DNA of 29,505 nucleotides. Source: DATLYH01 sp035575035 (GTDB lineage: Bacteria > Planctomycetota > Planctomycetia > Gemmatales > Gemmataceae). Below the pieces are notes generated by a model. That model saw only the letters and a program-made list of their open reading frames with translations, was not told the origin of the DNA and searched no databases. The stretch is from the NCBI GenBank assembly GCA_035575035.1, contig DATLYH010000063.1, forward strand, positions 1-29,505, written 5' to 3'. Positions 1 through 9,820 of this stretch are shown one piece after another (the stretch's first letter is position 1; every line of letters begins with the position of its first letter). Made by a program: the position numbers and the translations under genes.

Positions 1-326
1 AGCCGGTCGCCTTCACGCGCGAGCTGCTCGATCACCTCGGCCTGGCGCCGTACCTGAGCGTGGTGGTCGGCCCCGAGGATGCACCCCGCCCCAAGCCGGC
101 CCCCGACATGTTGCGGACGGCCCTGGAGCGGCTCGGCGTCGCCCCGACCGAAGCAATCTACATCGGCGACATGACGGTAGACATCGCCGCGGCCCGGGCG
201 GCCGGCGTGACCATCTGGGTGGTGCCGACCGGCTCCGAGGAACGCGATGTACTGGCGGCTGCCGGCCCTGACCGCCTCTTGCACGATCTGAACGAACTGG
301 CGGCTCTAGCCGATCGTCTTTCTTGA
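1..326 (+). CDS. HAD-superfamily phosphatase, C-terminal part (5' end outside window)
   Basis: The frame is open from the window edge and ends at TGA 324-326, so only about the last 108 residues are visible. They contain the lysine motif KPAPD (HAD motif III) followed about 20 residues later by GDMTVDIAAARAAG, the acidic motif IV plus the helix typical of HAD subfamily IA enzymes such as phosphoglycolate phosphatase or beta-phosphoglucomutase-like hydrolases. The nucleophile motif (DxDxT) and the cap domain lie upstream and cannot be checked, so the substrate cannot be assigned. A soluble cytoplasmic phosphatase is the family expectation. Gene 403-2124 follows on the same strand after 76 bases. 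Confidence 0.85.
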   Translation, partial: PVAFTRELLDHLGLAPYLSVVVGPEDAPRPKPAPDMLRTALERLGVAPTEAIYIGDMTVDIAAARAAGVTIWVVPTGSEERDVLAAAGPDRLLHDLNELAALADRLS

Positions 327-352
327 CATGAACATCCAGATGCCGGTAGGGT
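323..352 (+). promoter_or_regulatory. Possible sigma-70 promoter for the FHA-GAF kinase
   Basis: A perfect TTGACA at 323-328 overlaps the stop of the HAD gene. An 18-base spacer leads to TAGGGT at 347-352, a poor -10 match (3 of 6). It lies about 50 bases before the GTG at 403. The -35 box could be chance, and this is a weak inference from sequence alone. Confidence 0.25.
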
Positions 353-402
353 AACAGAGGAATCCACCATTATCCTTTTCTCCGGACTACTCTGGGTGTG
401 TC

Positions 403-2124
403 GTGCCACGAGTCATCGTCATCAAAGGCGCCGACGAGGGCAAACAGTTCGAGCTGAACGAGCCGGTGCTCGGGGCTGGCCGCGATTCCAGCAACCGCAT
501 CCGCCTGCATGACACCGAGGTGTCACGCCGTCACGCCGAGTTCCGCCAGACGCCCCAGGGCTACCGCCTGATCGACGTCGGCAGCGCTAACGGTAGCTAC
601 GTCAACAACCAACTGGTCAAGGACATCCTGCTCCAGCCGGGCGACCATATCCAGCTTGGCCAGACCGTCCTGGTCTACAGCGCCGGCCGGGGCGAGGCGG
701 CCGCTGGCGACCTGGCCAATCGCATCAGTATGATCGCCCGCCACGACCTGGAGCTGTCCAGCGCTATCATCAAGACCATCGGTGAGGCCGAGGGGAGCCG
801 CATCCTGGCCCAGCCGCAGGAGGTCAAGAGCGCCTATCTCAAAAGCGCCCTGGCCAATCTCGGCATTATGTACGAGGCCATCCAGGCTGTCAGCCACATC
901 CTCGACCTCAACCAACTCTTGGAGCGGATCATGGATCTGATCTTCCGCTCCATCGAGGCGGACCGCGGCTGCATCATGCTGCGCAACCCGGACAGCGGCC
1001 AGTTCGAGCCCAAGGCGGTTCGCTGGCGCGAGGGGCTTAACGCCCAGGAGAAGATGACCGTCAGTCGGACGATCATGGATTATGTCCTCAACGAGAAGCA
1101 GGGGGTCCTGGTCTCCGACGCCACCCGCGACGAGCGCTTCAGCGCCGGCCAGAGCATCCTGCGCTTCGGCATCCGCGAGGTCATCTGCGTGCCGATGAAG
1201 GGACGGCACGAGACGCTGGGGGTACTCTACCTCGACACCCGGACCAGCGCCCGCGATATGCTGGTCCGCGGTAGCCCGGAGGGGAAGTTCACCGAGGATC
1301 ACCTGGCGCTGGCCATCGCCATCGGCCACCAGGCGGCGCTGGCGGTCGAGGAGACGCGCTATCATCAGGCGCTGGTGCAGGCCGAGCGCCTGGCGGCCAT
1401 CGGCCAGACGATCGCGGCCTTGTCGCACAGCATCAAGAACATCCTGCAAGGGCTGCGTTCCGGCAGCGAAATCCTGAAGATGGGCTTGCAGGAAAAGAAC
1501 GACGCGATGGTGCAGCAAGGTTGGAAGATCGTCGAGAAGAACCAGGGGAAGATTTACGACCTGGTCATGGACATGCTCAGCTACTCCAAGGAGCGAGAGC
1601 CGGCCATCGAGGAAACCGACCTGAACCAGGTGGCTCGCGACGTGGTGGAATTAATGGAGGTGCGGGCCCAGGAGATGGGCATCCGGCTGGAGTTCCGCCC
1701 CGACGACAAGCTGCCGCGCGTGCAGGCGGACCCGGAGGGCATCCACCGGGCACTGTTGAATATCGTCGGCAACGCCCTTGACGCCGTGGAGGAGCGAAAG
1801 AACCCACACGTGATCGTGGCGACGGCGCTGGAGGACGACCCGTCGTGGGTGCGGCTGCTGGTGCGAGACAACGGCGTCGGCATCCCGCCGGAGAAGCAAG
1901 CGGACATTTTCCGGCCGTTCGTGAGTACGAAGGGGGCGCGGGGAACGGGCCTGGGTTTGGCGGTCAGCCGCAAGATCCTGCGCGAGCACGGCGGCGACAT
2001 TATCGTGCAGAGCCAGCCGGGCAAGGGGAGCCTGTTCATCCTGCGGTTGCCGGTGAAAAGCCCCCTCAGCTTCGAACCGGGCGCCACCAGCTATGATTTC
2101 CAGATCGAGCCGCCGGGGGAGTGA
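403..2124 (+). CDS. FHA-GAF sensor histidine kinase (cytoplasmic)
   Basis: 573 residues, starting at GTG 403. Residues 4-92 form an FHA phosphopeptide-binding domain with GR (26-27), SRRH (41-44) and NG (63-64). Residues 170-315 fit a GAF sensor domain. Residues 325-395 are a dimerisation/phosphoacceptor region with SHSIKN and predicted phospho-His342. Residues 440-550 are a HATPase_c domain with the N box around N453/N457, DNGVG (489-493) and GTGLGL (514-519). There is no signal peptide, membrane segment or receiver, so the protein should be cytoplasmic and signal to a separate response regulator not seen nearby. The FHA domain suggests recruitment to a phosphothreonine protein, which would link Ser/Thr kinase and two-component signalling. 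A GTG start is likely because the FHA fold begins immediately after it. Domain calls are firm; the signal sensed is unknown. Confidence 0.93.
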   Translation: MPRVIVIKGADEGKQFELNEPVLGAGRDSSNRIRLHDTEVSRRHAEFRQTPQGYRLIDVGSANGSYVNNQLVKDILLQPGDHIQLGQTVLVYSAGRGEAAAGDLANRISMIARHDLELSSAIIKTIGEAEGSRILAQPQEVKSAYLKSALANLGIMYEAIQAVSHILDLNQLLERIMDLIFRSIEADRGCIMLRNPDSGQFEPKAVRWREGLNAQEKMTVSRTIMDYVLNEKQGVLVSDATRDERFSAGQSILRFGIREVICVPMKGRHETLGVLYLDTRTSARDMLVRGSPEGKFTEDHLALAIAIGHQAALAVEETRYHQALVQAERLAAIGQTIAALSHSIKNILQGLRSGSEILKMGLQEKNDAMVQQGWKIVEKNQGKIYDLVMDMLSYSKEREPAIEETDLNQVARDVVELMEVRAQEMGIRLEFRPDDKLPRVQADPEGIHRALLNIVGNALDAVEERKNPHVIVATALEDDPSWVRLLVRDNGVGIPPEKQADIFRPFVSTKGARGTGLGLAVSRKILREHGGDIIVQSQPGKGSLFILRLPVKSPLSFEPGATSYDFQIEPPGE

Positions 2125-2151
2125 GAATAAGATGGGTTCGATGCGCTGAAG

Positions 2152-2430
2152 TTGCCTGAAGACGCCCTGAAGCTGCCGGAAAGCGAGCGGGCCGCCATTG
2201 CCGCCCGGCTGATCGAAAGCCTTGACCCGGACGTTGACGAGGATGCCCCGGCCACCGGGGATGTTGAGATCGCACGACGCCTCCAGGAGCTAGACAGCGG
2301 GCGTGTCAAGCCGGTGCCGTGGCCCGAAGCTCGCCGCCAGATTACGGGAGCGTCCGATGCCACGCCCGGCACTTGCATTCCATCCGGAAGCCGGGGAAGC
2401 GGCTGGTGCTGCGCGGGAGTGGTGGTATAA
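2152..2430 (+). CDS. Addiction-module antitoxin-like protein, probably degraded
   Basis: Residues 1-62 match the addiction-module component family (PF09720-like): LPESERAAIAARLIESLD near the N-terminus, then acidic spacing, EIARRLQELDSGRVKPVPW and EARRQI. The frame has no ATG. It opens at TTG 2152, while ATGs at 2132 and 2141 lie in another frame and stop within a few codons. After EARRQI the frame runs into an unconvincing cysteine/glycine-rich tail. The +1 frame at about 2341 instead continues as RERP into the toxin start at 2357, so a one-base indel near 2341 is likely. In the family this protein neutralises a ParE/RelE-like toxin, and a broken toxin gene overlaps its end. Family call fairly sure; that the gene is functional is doubtful. 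Confidence 0.6.
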   Translation: MPEDALKLPESERAAIAARLIESLDPDVDEDAPATGDVEIARRLQELDSGRVKPVPWPEARRQITGASDATPGTCIPSGSRGSGWCCAGVVV

Positions 2431-2664
2431 GGCTCGAAGTGCTCAGGCCGCCGAGTGCTTCGTGGCCGAACTCGACCCTGCAGTAGAACCGATCCTTGAT
2501 GGGCCGGATCAGTGGCCTGCTTACTTGCACGGAATCCAGTCTCCACGTTGCATCGCTTTCCTTACTGCGTCGTCTATCGGGTGACCGCAAATACGGTGCA
2601 GATCATCGCAGTGGCCCATGCCAAGCGCAGGCTTGGGTACTGGAAAGTCAGGATGAGGGCGTAA
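2357..2664 (+). pseudogene. ParE/RelE-type toxin, frameshifted remnant
   Basis: From ATG 2357 the frame reads FHPEAGEAAGAAREWW, then ECFVAELDPAVE and QWPAYLHG, matching the N-terminal two thirds of ParE/RelE plasmid-stabilisation toxins (PF05016). It then drifts out of homology and stops near 2584. The missing C-terminal strands are present in another frame from about 2551 to the TAA at 2662-2664: HRFPYCVVYRV, then VQIIAVAHAKRRLGYW. This is the canonical family ending. One base is missing, or two extra, at about 2538-2551. The gene is therefore broken unless the read contains an error. It is paired with the antitoxin-like gene just upstream. Confidence 0.75.
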
Positions 2665-2670
2665 AGACAA

Positions 2671-3237
2671 TCATGACTCAACCGTCCGCCGCAGCTCGGC
2701 GAATAGCCGAGCCAGGTCGTCCAGCTGGTAGTGCGCGTTCAAGCCGCTGGGGTTGGGCAGGACCCAGACGCCGGCCCGCGCGATCTTCTCGTCTTGCGGG
2801 CCGAGACGGGCCTGCGGCCGACTGAACGCGATCCGGTAGGCGCTGACCCCCAAGAAGGCGACCCAGCCCGGCCGGTAGCGGCGGACTTTCCGCACCAGCC
2901 GCCGGGCGCCCGCGATCAATTCCTCATCGGACAGCTCATCGGCCGAGGCCGTCGCTCGCTCGGCGAGATTGGTGATACCATAGCCGAGGGCGAGCAATCG
3001 GCGCTCCTCGAAAGGAGCGAGGAGCCGATCGGTAAAGCCGGCGGCATACAATGTAGGCCAGAAGCGATTGCCCGGCCGGGCGAAGTGGTGCCGTGTTGCC
3101 GCCGAGTAGAGTCCCGGATTGATGCCGCAGAAGAGGACCCGCAGTCCCGGCGCGATCACGTCAGGGACAGTCCGGCGGTGGGCGGCGGCGAGTTGTTCCC
3201 GAGTCGGCTTCCGAGGCGGGAGCATGGGCTTGCTCAT
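2671..3237 (-). CDS. mug: G:T/U mismatch-specific uracil-DNA glycosylase (Mug/TDG family)
   Basis: 188 residues from ATG 3237. The family removes uracil (and some alkylated or deaminated pyrimidines) opposite guanine in base excision repair. Two hallmark motifs are present: GINPG at residues 38-42 (the water-activating Asn motif of Mug/TDG) and PNPSGLNAHY at 161-170 (the wedge/minor-groove loop). HFARPGNRFWP at 51-61 is also typical. An open frame extends upstream to 3399, but that part would overlap the divergent permease gene and has no family similarity, so M at 3237 (or the adjacent M at 3240) is preferred. It is a single gene, divergent from the NCS1 permease, with the decayed toxin remnant ending 7 bases past its stop on the other strand. 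Confidence 0.9.
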   Translation of the reverse strand: MSKPMLPPRKPTREQLAAAHRRTVPDVIAPGLRVLFCGINPGLYSAATRHHFARPGNRFWPTLYAAGFTDRLLAPFEERRLLALGYGITNLAERATASADELSDEELIAGARRLVRKVRRYRPGWVAFLGVSAYRIAFSRPQARLGPQDEKIARAGVWVLPNPSGLNAHYQLDDLARLFAELRRTVES

Positions 3238-3352
3238 CATCCATACCATTGACAGCAGCCGCATCACGGAGCAAAGTTGAGCAGCGCATCGCGGAGGCGC
3301 CGCCAATCCCTTTCTTCCCATGATAGACGGGCCGGTCCCGGAGGCAGCAGTC

Positions 3353-4870
<1,518 letters not shown>

Positions 4871-4922
4871 CCGCGATGCGCCGTGGAGCGCGCCGGTCAG
4901 CATGCAGCGCAGCTAAACCTGT

Positions 4923-4949
4923 GAGCGGCCGGTGTCAACCGGCGGCCGG

Positions 4950-4965
<16 letters not shown>
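4923..4965. repeat. Palindromic repeat copy 1, overlapping the mmsA stop codon
   Basis: A near-perfect inverted repeat: left arm GAGCGGCCGGTGTCAACCGG, right arm CCGGTTAACACCGGTCGCTC. It can form a long GC-rich hairpin between the convergent NCS1 and mmsA genes. The same left arm and the core GGTTAACACCGG recur at 17629-17665, and a related array lies at 25401-25521. On the minus strand the right arm encodes the last four residues (SDRC) and the TAA of mmsA. It could also serve as a bidirectional transcription stop, though no T-tract follows. Confidence 0.85.
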
Positions 4966-6482
<1,517 letters not shown>

Positions 6483-6630
6483 GGCGAGGCTCCTTTCGGG
6501 GGGTGTCCGCATTGTAACATCGGGAAGGGCCGAGGGCGAACGCCTCCCCGACGGTTGCCGAGCGTCGGCCGCGGGTTTATGATGGCAGCCGTTGGTCTGC
6601 CATCCTCAATCGGCACACCGGAGGTTTCCC

Positions 6631-7923
6631 ATGTCCCACCGCTCACGCCGTACCTTCCTCAAGCAGTCCGCCCTAGGCCTGGCCGCCGGGATCGGTGCCC
6701 TGACCGGGCTCGGCCGCGCTGCCGTCGCCGCCAACGATAAGATCGGCGTCGCTTGTGTCGGCGTCCGCGGCCAGGGCGGCAGCCTGCTGCATGCCTTCGC
6801 CGCCCAGAAGGATGTCAACATCCTTTACATCTGCGACATCGACGAATCGGTCCGCGGCAAACGCGGCCGGGAGATCGAGCAGCGGACCGGCACCATGCCC
6901 AAGCTTGTCAAGGATTACCGCACCGTCCTCGACGACAAATCGGTGGATGTGCTCGTCATCGGCACGCCCGACCACTGGCACGCTCTGCCGACCATCCATG
7001 GCTGCATGGCTGGCAAGGATGTCTACGTCGAGAAGCCCGACGGCCACAACATCATCGAGGGGCAGCGGATGGTGCAGGCGGCGCGGAAGTACAACCGCAT
7101 GGTCCAACTCGGCACCCAGGCCCGTAGTGCTCCCGACCTGTTCGAGGCGGTCAAGTATGTCCAGAGCGGCGCCCTGGGCAAGGTGATCTTCGGCCGGGCC
7201 TGGGAGACCGACCGGCAAAGCGACATCGGCCGACCGCCCGACAGTGAGCCGCCGCCCGGCGTGGACTACGACATGTGGCTGGGGCCGGCCCCGAAGCGGC
7301 CGTTCAACATCCGCCGTTTCCACGGCAGCTGGCGCTGGTTCTTCGACTACGGCACCGGCGACCTGGGCAACGACGGCGTCCACCGGATGGACTACTGCCG
7401 CTGGGTGATGGGCCTGAACGAGTTGCCCCAGGCCGTCTCGTGCGCGGGGGGCAAGTTCTTCTTCGACGACATGCAGGAGTGGCCCGATACCATGATGGTC
7501 ACTTACGAATACCCGGGCAAGGTCCTGGTCTACGAGATGCGCATCTGGTCGCGGCCGCGGTTGTTCGACCTCACGGAAGGAGCGGCGGTCTACGGCGAGA
7601 ACGGCTGGCTGCTGATCAGCAACGACGGCTGGAAGGCGTTCGATGCCAAGGGGAAGCTGGTCCGAGAGATGAGCGGCCGTAACTCGCTGGGGCTGCACAT
7701 CCGCAATTTCCTTGACGCCGTCCGCAGCCGCCGCCGCGAGAGCCTCAACCAGGAGATCGCCCAGGGCCACGTCAGCAGCGTGATGTGCCATGCCGGCAAC
7801 ATCGCCTGGCGCACCGGTAAGAAACTGCGGATTGATCCGAAGACCGAGACCTTCGACGACGCCGAGGCCAACAAGTACCTCGGCCGCGAGTACCGCAAGG
7901 GGTACGAGCTGCCAAGCGTGTAA
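6631..7923 (+). CDS. Gfo/Idh/MocA-family oxidoreductase with Tat signal
   Basis: 430 residues from ATG 6631, with GGAGG at 6620-6624 six bases upstream. Residues 5-11 (SRRTFLK) and the hydrophobic stretch to AVAA at 31-34 form a twin-arginine signal, so export of a folded, NAD(P)-loaded enzyme is expected. The Rossmann part starts at IGVACVGVRGQGG (38-50) with the acidic CDID at 68-71. GTPDHWH is at 111-117 and the signature lysine is in EKP at 134-136. The C-terminal half (FHGSWRWFFDYGTGDLGNDGVHRMDYC) is typical of planctomycete secreted Gfo/Idh proteins thought to act on sugars or sugar alcohols. Substrate unknown. It is divergent from mmsA across about 150 bases and has no downstream partner on the same strand. 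Confidence 0.93.
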   Translation: MSHRSRRTFLKQSALGLAAGIGALTGLGRAAVAANDKIGVACVGVRGQGGSLLHAFAAQKDVNILYICDIDESVRGKRGREIEQRTGTMPKLVKDYRTVLDDKSVDVLVIGTPDHWHALPTIHGCMAGKDVYVEKPDGHNIIEGQRMVQAARKYNRMVQLGTQARSAPDLFEAVKYVQSGALGKVIFGRAWETDRQSDIGRPPDSEPPPGVDYDMWLGPAPKRPFNIRRFHGSWRWFFDYGTGDLGNDGVHRMDYCRWVMGLNELPQAVSCAGGKFFFDDMQEWPDTMMVTYEYPGKVLVYEMRIWSRPRLFDLTEGAAVYGENGWLLISNDGWKAFDAKGKLVREMSGRNSLGLHIRNFLDAVRSRRRESLNQEIAQGHVSSVMCHAGNIAWRTGKKLRIDPKTETFDDAEANKYLGREYRKGYELPSV

Positions 7924-8020
7924 GGGCAGCGGCTTCTCTGCGGCCGCCGCTCTCCCCCGAAGCGGAGGAGATCAATGTGCTGTTGGTAGCGCTTCGCTAC
8001 CTCTTCCCCCTCACCCCCGG

Positions 8021-8049
8021 CCCCTCTCCCCCGAAGCGGGGGAGAGGGG
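8021..8049. repeat. Perfect 12-bp hairpin
   Basis: CCCCTCTCCCCC at 8021-8032, loop GAAGC at 8033-8037, GGGGGAGAGGGG at 8038-8049. It is preceded by a CCCTCACCCCCGGCC lead-in. A weaker, similarly composed pyrimidine/purine stretch lies near 10546-10590. It sits about 100 bases after the Gfo/Idh stop but lacks a T-tract, so an interspersed intergenic palindrome is likelier than a Rho-independent terminator. Confidence 0.8.
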
Positions 8050-8071
8050 AGGAAAAGGCTCCTCTCTTCTT

Positions 8072-8133
8072 CACAGCAAGCGCCTCTCTTCAGAGCACAG
8101 CAAGCGCGCCTCTGTTCACAGCAAGCGCCTCTC
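8072..8133. repeat. Three short direct repeats (CACAGCAAGCGC...CTCT)
   Basis: CACAGCAAGCGCCTCTC occurs at 8072-8088 and 8117-8133. A variant with an extra GC (CACAGCAAGCGCGCCTCT) lies at 8096-8113. Spacing is 24 then 21 bases. There are too few and too closely spaced copies for a CRISPR. They directly follow the hairpin at 8021-8049. Confidence 0.65.
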
Positions 8134-8177
8134 GTCCCCGTATGCAGAGAAAGAGGACGGGTTCGGCTGCTCGCAAC

Positions 8178-8206
8178 TTGTAATTCCTGCTCGGAAGGTT
8201 TGTAAA
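8178..8206 (+). promoter_or_regulatory. Possible promoter upstream of the 8474 region
   Basis: TTGTAA at 8178-8183, a 17-base spacer, then TGTAAA at 8201-8206, each matching 4 of 6 consensus bases. It is the only AT-richer patch in this gap and would leave a 5' leader of about 260 bases. Weak evidence. Confidence 0.2.
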
Positions 8207-8473
8207 TTGTGCATCCCGCCCGGCCTGTGAATCTGCTCTTCCCCCACACCGGCCCCTCTGGTATGGTCCCGCCCGTTCGGTTCGAAGGACACACCCGGCC
8301 GACGGGAACTCGCGCCGCTCACCCGATCCGTCCCGCACCGGCAAGGTCAGACCCACAAGGAAGCGATCCCGCTTCGCCGGCCGCCACGATCCCATGCTTG
8401 GCCGGCCCGATCCCTGAGCGCGCCCGATCCGTTCGCCCCCGGCCGAGGCGCGAACACGGAGGAACTCTTCGCC

Positions 8474-8557
8474 ATGCGCAAGGCAGCGCTTCTCCTGGTG
8501 TCTCTGCTTTCGTTCATCTGGATTGCGGCTGTCCCGCCGCGCTCAGGGGCGGGCTGA
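8474..8557 (+). pseudogene. Signal-peptide exon-like start cut off by in-frame TGA
   Basis: ATG 8474 reads MRKAALLLVSLLSFIWIAAV, a clear Sec signal peptide, then hits TGA at 8555-8557. The same reading frame resumes at once and carries the proline-rich protein 8579-9046. Frame 3 across 8541-8579 reads AQGRAEDRGDVPR, a plausible mature N-terminus after a signal peptidase site. Two compensating one-base indels (near 8536 and 8578) would therefore restore a single secreted protein. Either the gene is broken, or the read has errors in the C/G runs here (for example the G6 and C5 runs at about 8562-8576), or TGA is bypassed. Confidence 0.5.
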
Positions 8558-8578
8558 GGACCGGGGGGATGTCCCCCG

Positions 8579-9046
8579 TTGATCGGCCGTGCGCCGGTCC
8601 TGCTCCCGCATCGTCCCGCCCCCGCGCCGCCCGCCGGCTTGGCTGCCCCGCGCGGCATGGGCCAACCGCCCGTCCGCCCTGCCGGCTTGCCATCCTCGCC
8701 TCAGCCAGCGCCCGCCCCGCCGGTCGTCCGGGCCCAGTCGCCCGATGATCCCGGGTCCGTCGCCCTGCCCCTGGTCATGCCCACGCCGGAAGAGTTGGGT
8801 GTGTCCTGCGGCCCGACCGACGGCAGCGCCCTGGACTGGACCATTGCCCGCCGCCGGCTCGACAGCCTCGGCGCCGCCTGCTTCCAGTTGGAAAAACTCT
8901 CCTCGGGCGGCTACCGCTTCACGTGCCTGTTGCTCACCGGCCAGCCGAACCGCACCCACCGCGTCGAGGCCCAGGCCGCCACCGAGGCCGAGGCCGTCCG
9001 GCTGGTCCTTGAACGGGCCGAGCGATGGGCCGGTCAAAAAAAGTGA
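8579..9046 (+). CDS. Proline-rich protein with small C-terminal domain, detached from its signal peptide
   Basis: Not a recognised family. The frame opens at TTG 8579 with no good ribosome site; ATG 8657 is the first internal ATG. Residues 1-65 are Pro/Ala-rich, like a secreted linker. Residues 85-150 form a compact segment: LDWTIARRRLDSLG, LEK, YRFTC and VEAQAATEAEAVRLVLERA. The same pattern (A..L...G....LE, aromatic-basic-F-S/T-C, EA.A....A.R.VLE) occurs at the end of the lipoprotein-like gene 9821-10495, suggesting homology. An upstream signal peptide in the same frame is separated by a TGA (8555). I infer an exported or envelope protein whose gene is interrupted or misread. Function unknown. 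Confidence 0.6.
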   Translation: MIGRAPVLLPHRPAPAPPAGLAAPRGMGQPPVRPAGLPSSPQPAPAPPVVRAQSPDDPGSVALPLVMPTPEELGVSCGPTDGSALDWTIARRRLDSLGAACFQLEKLSSGGYRFTCLLLTGQPNRTHRVEAQAATEAEAVRLVLERAERWAGQKK

Positions 9047-9216
9047 CCCAACTCGACTCCCCAAAAAATGCTAGAATGCCAGAGCGCCGAGGGTGCGCCT
9101 GACGGGCCCTTCCCGTTTCTCCCAGAGATGAGATTTGTGGTCGGCCCGCAATGACGGCGCAAGCAGTGCCAGTGATTTCCCAACCTCCCCTTCCGCCTCC
9201 TCAAAGGTGGACTGCC

Positions 9217-9804
9217 ATGACCGCGACCGACCTCAAGGGAATTGCCAACTCTGTCGTCAGCCGGGCCAAGCGGCAGGGGTATGTCCTCCCCCGTGAGATC
9301 CGCCAGGAGCTAAGCCAGGCCGGCGCCCCCGATTCGATGTGGAAAGATGTCCTGGCCCTGGCCCGTCCTTCGCTCAGTTACCGCAAGGGGCGTTATTACT
9401 ACGTCCCCGCCGTCACCGAGCGGGTGCGCCAAGAGCAGGATCAGCAACAGCTGGTCCGGCAGGCCGTCGAGCAGCTCATCGATCAGTACAAAAGCACCTC
9501 CAGCCAGCTGGAACGCCGCGGCCAGAACCGCATCGCCTTCGTCCAGGTCATTAAGGCCCAGACCGAAGACCAGCGGCCGATCACCCTGCTCAGCCGCGAT
9601 CTGTCGGTCTCGGGCATCCGGTTGATCGGCACCCGGAGCCTGCTGGGCCAAAGGGTCCGCATTCAGATTTCGTCCCCCGACGGCTCCAACCCGTGGTGCT
9701 TCACGGTCCGCATCCTGTGGACCTGCGCCGTCGGCGAGGATCTGTTCGAGAACGGTGGCCTGTTCGTCGAGGCGGCCCCTGGCTCGCTGGAACAGCCGAA
9801 CTGA
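9217..9804 (+). CDS. PilZ-domain protein
   Basis: 195 residues from ATG 9217, preferred because AAAGGTGG lies 6 bases upstream; an in-frame ATG at 9151 would add 22 Pro-rich residues with a poor ribosome site. Residues 1-70 are a small helical, winged-helix-like region (DLKGIANSVVSRAKRQGYVLP...RKGRYYYVP), followed by a Gln-rich coiled stretch. Residues 99-188 fit a PilZ domain with RRGQNR (RxxxR-type, R101/R105) and DLSVSG (DxSxxG, 128-133), the c-di-GMP binding motifs. Likely a cytoplasmic c-di-GMP effector; its target is unknown. The window also encodes an HD-GYP protein that could degrade this messenger. It sits between the two genes sharing the small C-terminal domain. Confidence 0.8.
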   Translation: MTATDLKGIANSVVSRAKRQGYVLPREIRQELSQAGAPDSMWKDVLALARPSLSYRKGRYYYVPAVTERVRQEQDQQQLVRQAVEQLIDQYKSTSSQLERRGQNRIAFVQVIKAQTEDQRPITLLSRDLSVSGIRLIGTRSLLGQRVRIQISSPDGSNPWCFTVRILWTCAVGEDLFENGGLFVEAAPGSLEQPN

Positions 9805-9820
9805 TCCCGCGCCCGTCCTT

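Larger units (their letters stand above)
7924..8473. other. Gene-free gap rich in repeats
   Basis: About 550 bases with no credible gene on either strand. It holds a perfect 12-bp hairpin (8021-8049), three short direct repeats (8072-8133), a partial earlier copy of the hairpin arm around 7950-7970 (CTCTCCCCCGAAGCGGAGGAG), and a possible promoter at 8178-8206. The rest is GC-rich and unremarkable. Open frames here have low-complexity Ser/Arg/Ala-rich translations and are treated as chance. Confidence 0.6.

Noticed and set aside
523..1518. Minus-strand open frame of 331 codons
   Set aside because: Antisense to the FHA-GAF kinase; no recognisable motif.
6673..7791. Minus-strand open frame of 372 codons
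   Set aside because: Antisense to the Gfo/Idh/MocA gene; Val/Asp/Ala-rich nonsense composition.
8270..8310. tRNA T-arm-like GGTTCGAA
   Set aside because: No acceptor, D or anticodon stem could be built around it.
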